A stretch of DNA of 64,000 nt, from positions 11,395,997 to 11,459,996 of the forward strand of contig NC_012871.2 of NCBI RefSeq assembly GCF_000003195.3, read 5' to 3'. This document shows positions 59,425-64,000 of this stretch, piece by piece. The stretch's first letter is position 1; each line of letters starts with the position of its first letter. The position numbers and the translations under genes were made by a program. The DNA comes from Sorghum bicolor (Eukaryota > Streptophyta > Magnoliopsida > Poales > Poaceae). The notes beneath the pieces are model-generated. The model was not told the origin of the DNA. It saw nothing but the letters and a program-made list of their open reading frames with translations, and ran no database searches.

Positions 59425-62400
59425 TCCAATTGTATTTATGGAATAATAGTTATGCTTCTGTGAAATTTCTAGGATGCAATTAGTTATTTTGGATATTCCA
59501 ATTGATGGATGGATATCTCTGACATCTTGTTATTTTATTAATAATTCTCAGTCACATGGAGAGAAATGGTATCTGTGTTTCCACACAACAATTTATTTTA
59601 TTTTGACTACATAGCTCATCATTACAGGTCATTACTCAAAAATGGGTGATTCAAGTGAGAAGAATGGTCATGGCACTCTAACCCGGGTGCTATTTTGTGG
59701 TCCATATTGGCCAGCTTCTACTAACTACACCAAGGAGTATTTGCAGGACTATCCATTCATTCAGGTTTGTTGCACATTTTACATGGTACCATGCAAAAGA
59801 TCTGCTGATTCATGTATCTGTTGATTGAGATGCATATGAATGTACTAGCTGACTGTCCATTATTTTTAGTTTCATTTATATTGTACTAGTATAGTTGGCT
59901 TAATGTTACCAAAGTTAGAATTTTGAAGTTTTATTTATATACATCTAATGCTCTTGGAGGGTTACAATTTGGAATATGCATTGCAATATATCATTCTTGT
60001 CCTCTGCTAGTTAGTAGTTACCACTGCTGCTTCATTTATGTTTATTTGGCCCTTGTAGTGATAGTTTTCCCCCCAGAGCAACCATGAGATGGTCACATGT
60101 TCTTGAAAAGAACAGAAATCAGGACAACCATGAGATGGTCACAGCTTCTTGAAAAGAATAGAAAGCAGGGCATGCTTTGCTTCCCCAAAGTCAATAAGAG
60201 TAATCTGATCACATAATGTCATACAAATATCTGATGCTGATGTTTATTAATAGTGAGCTTCCTTTATAAGTGGAACATCGTACAAATTTCCAAATTTTCC
60301 ATTGTGAATATAAAGTGATCTTTTTCAACTAACCAAACATTACAATATCAATACACTAGCTCTTGCAGATTTGAATTTGTGAAAGCTTAGCATTACCAAA
60401 GTTCTATAAGCCAGGCATAGTCTGGTTATTGGTTCCTTGTTGACATGTTTATTAGGAATACTGTACTCGATTTGTTTGACTGCACAGGGACCTGTGTCCT
60501 CCATTAGGATAACATGAAACAAATTCTGAATCCTCAGATTGTAATAATATAGTAGTTTCACAGTAGGTGCTTACCACATAATCTTGAGATATGAGCATGT
60601 CTTTTTACACGAGTTGCATTTGACTGTCAATTCTTTTTGCAGGTTGATGAAGTAGGTCTTGAGCAGGTACCTGATGTTATTGACAACTATCATATATGTG
60701 TAGTAAAAAATCGGCGTATAGATTCAGATATCATTGCCAAGGCAACTCAGATGAAGATTATAATGCAGTATGGTGTTGGGTTAGAAGGTGATTCAAATTC
60801 TGATGCTATCTTGTCTACTCAGTCAATCTGTCAATTTAACTACGCATATTATATTAACTGCATATTTTCCACAGGCGTTGATGTAAATGCTGCTACGGAA
60901 CACAAAATTAAAGTTGCACGGATCCCTGGAAGTACGACAGGGAATGCCGTCTCTTGCGCAGAAATGGCAATCTATCTTGCACTAGGTGTTCTGCGTAAGC
61001 AAGTATGTGTTGTGTGCCTATAGTGCTGACCATGTGAATGTTGGAAGTGCTCTATTTTCTATCAGTTTTTTAAGGTTCTCTTTGATGAAAGTTAGCAACA
61101 TTCCAACTTGACTGTTTCCACATTCATAAACAGTTACAGTTTCTACACTCTAAAGATATTATAATTTGTAACTAATCTTTCTCTATGATGCAAGCAAGCA
61201 TGATTATTCTGCAGAATTAGGTCCTTCAGTTAAAATCCTAGTATTCTATATGGAAGACTAATAAAAACATAATAATTATTATTTTTTAACAACAACACAT
61301 ATTGTAACGGTTAGAACAGAGTACAAAGGTTTGGGATTGTACATCCCAAAGAACAGAGGTGTAGATCCCTAGCTACTAGAAAGGAGTCAACAGAATGACT
61401 CAGATAAAAAAGCCTATCCTCTTGAGTTTGAGTTACCAGCTTTGAGTTTGAGGTCTGTGAGTTTGGATGAAAATTAATATTCCTAGTTCTACTTTTTGTC
61501 TAAAATCTGCAACAATTATATGGTCCATCCCCATTTTATTATGTTTCAAGTTAGGCAGTTAACATGAAATCTATTACTGAGATATTTTCATGACAATGCA
61601 TTTTCAGAGGAAAAAGAGTCTGTGATGCTGCAAAACTGTTACACATTGATGACCATTAAAACTACTCCCTTTTTTTCCTGGATTATGATGTTTTCCAACA
61701 TTATTTCTGCATTTGAGATAAGACTTTGATCATAGGTTTTTCTAATAATGAATTAGCAAAAATATGAAATATACAATCATATGGGAAAAATGATGATAAA
61801 TCAATTAGTACCATTTCTGTTTGAAAATCATAATAACTTTACTTTATAATGGTGTTTAAAATGATAAATTTTTTAATGTTTATACCTTGGTGACACCTAT
61901 ATAGGAACACACTAGCTTTAGTTCAAGTGTGTCCACTAATTTTTAACCAAAATTTCTGGCGATTGGACTAATCTTTGGCTCATCATGTATATACTGTAGA
62001 GGATATGTACTCATCTCTTTTAACATATACACTACTCTCCTAGTTTTCATCATCTTGAAGCTAAGTTATTTAAGTTTCTCAAACATAACTTCGATCCTTT
62101 CATATGTGGGCTACCATGGTTGAACATTGGGCATTTGACTTGCAGAAGGAGATGGACACTGCTGTGAACCGGAAAGACCTTGGTATTCCAGTTGGAGATA
62201 CATTATTTGGCAAAACAGTATGGTTGTGGTGTATACACCATTGCATCTTTGATCTACATTCCATGGGAAATATCCCATTCATGTAGTTGTTGTTATCTGT
62301 GCTGTATAGGTCCTTATCCTTGGATTTGGGGCCATCGGCGTTGAACTTGCCAAGAGGCTAAGACCCTTTGGAGTAAAAATTCTTGCTACCAAAAGAAACT

Positions 62401-63455
62401 GGTCATCAGACACAATGCCATCTGGTAAGCTCCATTCTTCCATTTCCTCACATGGCCTTTATAAATAGTTTCTGTTCTGCTCCACCTGCTTAAAAAACAT
62501 TCCAATGCAGACGTTGATGAGCTAGTTGACAAGAAAGGTGGCCCAGAAGACATGTATGAATTTGCTGGTGAAGCTAACATTGTTATAACATGCATGACCT
62601 TAACCAACGAAACAGTTAATACTTCTCTTTGTGTACTTAATTACTTATTAAAAGTTCCTTCCAGATGACCTTTGGTTGACCTTGATAGAATGTGATTATC
62701 TTTTACAGGTTGGAATTGTGGATCATAAGTTCATTTCATCAATGAAAAAGGTACATGCTTGTTTGTTTCATACTGATCTCCATGTTATCAGATCTGGGGC
62801 TCTTCATTTTGCTGACCCCATTCTTCTGTTTTAGTGTTACATAAGTAATAGAGAAGGAATGAACCATGAGATATGCTATCAGTTGAGAATATTCCTACAA
62901 GAAAATATTGTCTGGAGCATAATATCGTTGGATAAACAGATACCGCCACCATCTGCAATGGATTAACTTTAACTGCCTTAATTTTAAGCAGGGATCATAT
63001 CTGGTCAACATTGCCAGGGGACGGTTGCTGGACTACAAGGCTGTGTTTGATCACCTGGAATCGGGCCATTTAGCTGGTTTGGGGATCGATGTTGCTTGGA
63101 TGGAGCCATTTGATCCAGAGGATCCTGTTCTGAAATTCCCAAACGTTATTATAACACCGCATGTGGCTGGTGTCACTGAATATTCGTACAGAACTATGGC
63201 AAAGGTTTGCGCTTTGTGCTTGCTCCATTTAAATTATGTCCTCAGTATTTAGCAACCACCAAGTACTACTGCGGTTGGTCAGCAGATATGAATGGTGCAA
63301 CCAAACTCCAATTATTAGTTATGCACTGGAGAACAGATTGCTGCTATTTTGGATACTTGTGGTAACTCTTGCTCTGCCTTTTGCAGTCTGTTGGTGACAC
63401 TGCCCTCCAGCTTCACTCAGGTCAGCCGTTCACGGAAGTAGAGTTTGTCAACTAA
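58553..63455 (+). CDS. D-isomer-specific 2-hydroxyacid dehydrogenase-like protein, ten exons
   Basis: NAD(P)-dependent oxidoreductase of the hydroxypyruvate reductase/phosphoglycerate dehydrogenase superfamily; substrate unknown. It resembles the plant group annotated as putative glycerate dehydrogenase. Exons: 58553-58685, 59628-59764, 60643-60787, 60875-61002, 62146-62217, 62310-62424, 62511-62614, 62709-62750, 62992-63204, 63387-63455, giving 385 aa with every phase consistent. The Rossmann motif GFGAIG is at 210-215. Catalytic Arg301 (NIARGR), Glu330 (DVAWMEPFDPEDP) and His349 (ITPHVAG) are all present. Residues 1-44 are Arg/His/Ser-rich without acidic residues and end RLYSPSSSSSSSQ, which looks like a mitochondrial or plastid transit peptide. 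An alternative start is the in-frame ATG at 59643 (MGDSSEKN), giving a shorter, probably cytosolic form. Confidence 0.93.
59394..59422. repeat. (AT)n microsatellite in dehydrogenase intron 1
   Basis: About 14 uninterrupted AT dinucleotides. Confidence 0.95.
60079..60170. repeat. 46-bp tandem duplication in dehydrogenase intron 2
   Basis: CAACCATGAGATGGTCACA followed by a TTCTTGAAAAGAA palindrome occurs at 60079 and again at 60125, with a few mismatches. It is non-coding. Confidence 0.85.
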
Positions 63456-64000
63456 AAAAGGAAAATTCTCAGGCAGCAGCCATAACTGCTGTTACTATCA
63501 TTAGTAGCGAATAATGGGTCCGGCGATATGTAACCAGATGTTTGATGGTGATCTCCATGAAAATTGAAAACTCCGCCACTGGCTGGATTGTAGTGTTAGC
63601 GAGTCATTTTCTTGCAACATTGCTTCATCAGCTAATAATAATGTGGTCCCCTGAATCCCCTGAATCTCAGCATGATCACGGCTCTCTTTGTTAATGTCAT
63701 TTTCACGTGGAACGCGCTCACCTTTTGAAAAATCGAAGTAGTTGATTGATCTCAGGAGATTGTCGTTTGGACACGGTCACCTTTTTTTTTTTGGAAAAAA
63801 ACTACGCAAAGGTTTTTCTTTGGTGTTCACGCACCGGCCCCACCTGGCAGCCTCTGTTTCTTCGTTTAGGCCTACACAAGCGTGCAAGCCGAATTTCTGC
63901 CACAAACATTCTGCACCTTTATACTCAGTGGTAGATTCTACATCAGTCGGGAGAATCCATCACCGTCGGGTTTCACTCTAATCGACGATAGTAATAAAGG
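63456..64000 (+). other. 3' UTR of the dehydrogenase gene and flank
   Basis: GTAGCGAATAATGGG and CTAATAATAATG stretches could carry weak poly(A) signals around 63500-63645. After 63740 the sequence has an unrelated, open but unrecognised composition. No gene is supported. Confidence 0.45.

Overview
This is plant nuclear DNA, almost certainly from a panicoid grass and most likely Sorghum or a close relative. The evidence is intron-bearing genes with grass-like proteins, a eukaryotic tRNA-Ser, Tourist- and Stowaway-like MITEs, CACTA transposons with the TTTGCCGAGTG subterminal array familiar from sorghum and maize, and Tat-lineage Ty3/gypsy retrotransposons. The species is inferred from style, not from a database match.

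Three host protein genes and one tRNA gene are clear. A tRNA-Ser(CGA) lies at 178-259 (-). A five-exon type II prohibitin gene runs from 5629 down to 650 (-, 289 aa). A nine-exon VIM/ORTHRUS-type PHD-RING-SRA-RING gene spans 32017-39109 (+, 702 aa) and should act in maintenance of CG methylation. A ten-exon D-2-hydroxyacid dehydrogenase-like gene spans 58553-63455 (+, 385 aa). For all three, splice sites, phases and codon counts agree when traced by hand.

Everything else is mostly mobile DNA. From 6 to 31.6 kb come small MITEs, a 3.2-kb TAA-flanked element with about 33-bp inverted ends (9056-12240), a 445-bp-period tandem array (about 13078-14500), AT-rich and anonymous sequence to about 20.1 kb, a 5'-truncated minus-strand gypsy element (20172-28398, 'element A'), and the right-hand part of a CACTA element (28399-31573) that ends 443 bp before the VIM start codon. 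From 41.6 to 54.2 kb an old, decayed gypsy pol is split by a nearly intact 11.58-kb Tat-type gypsy element ('element B', 42006-53583). Element B has 460-bp LTRs differing at 9 sites and a perfect ATATG target duplication. A further CACTA-like end lies at 55487, and a run of four Tourist-like MITEs (57210-58425) ends just before the dehydrogenase gene.

The most unusual content is in the two gypsy elements. Each carries, between integrase and 3' LTR, a long spliced gene on the opposite strand: a plant-mobile-domain (PMD) protein in A, and a protein resembling the Pfam 'putative gypsy type transposon' family in B. Both end in acidic or low-complexity stretches and a coiled coil. Element A is also saturated with the hexamer GCCGAT/ATCGGC, and element B has a 70-bp minisatellite built around its own polypurine-tract-like motif. 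All four transposon genes are interrupted, in several cases by CGA-to-TGA or apparent CAG-to-TAG changes, as expected for methylated and silenced DNA.
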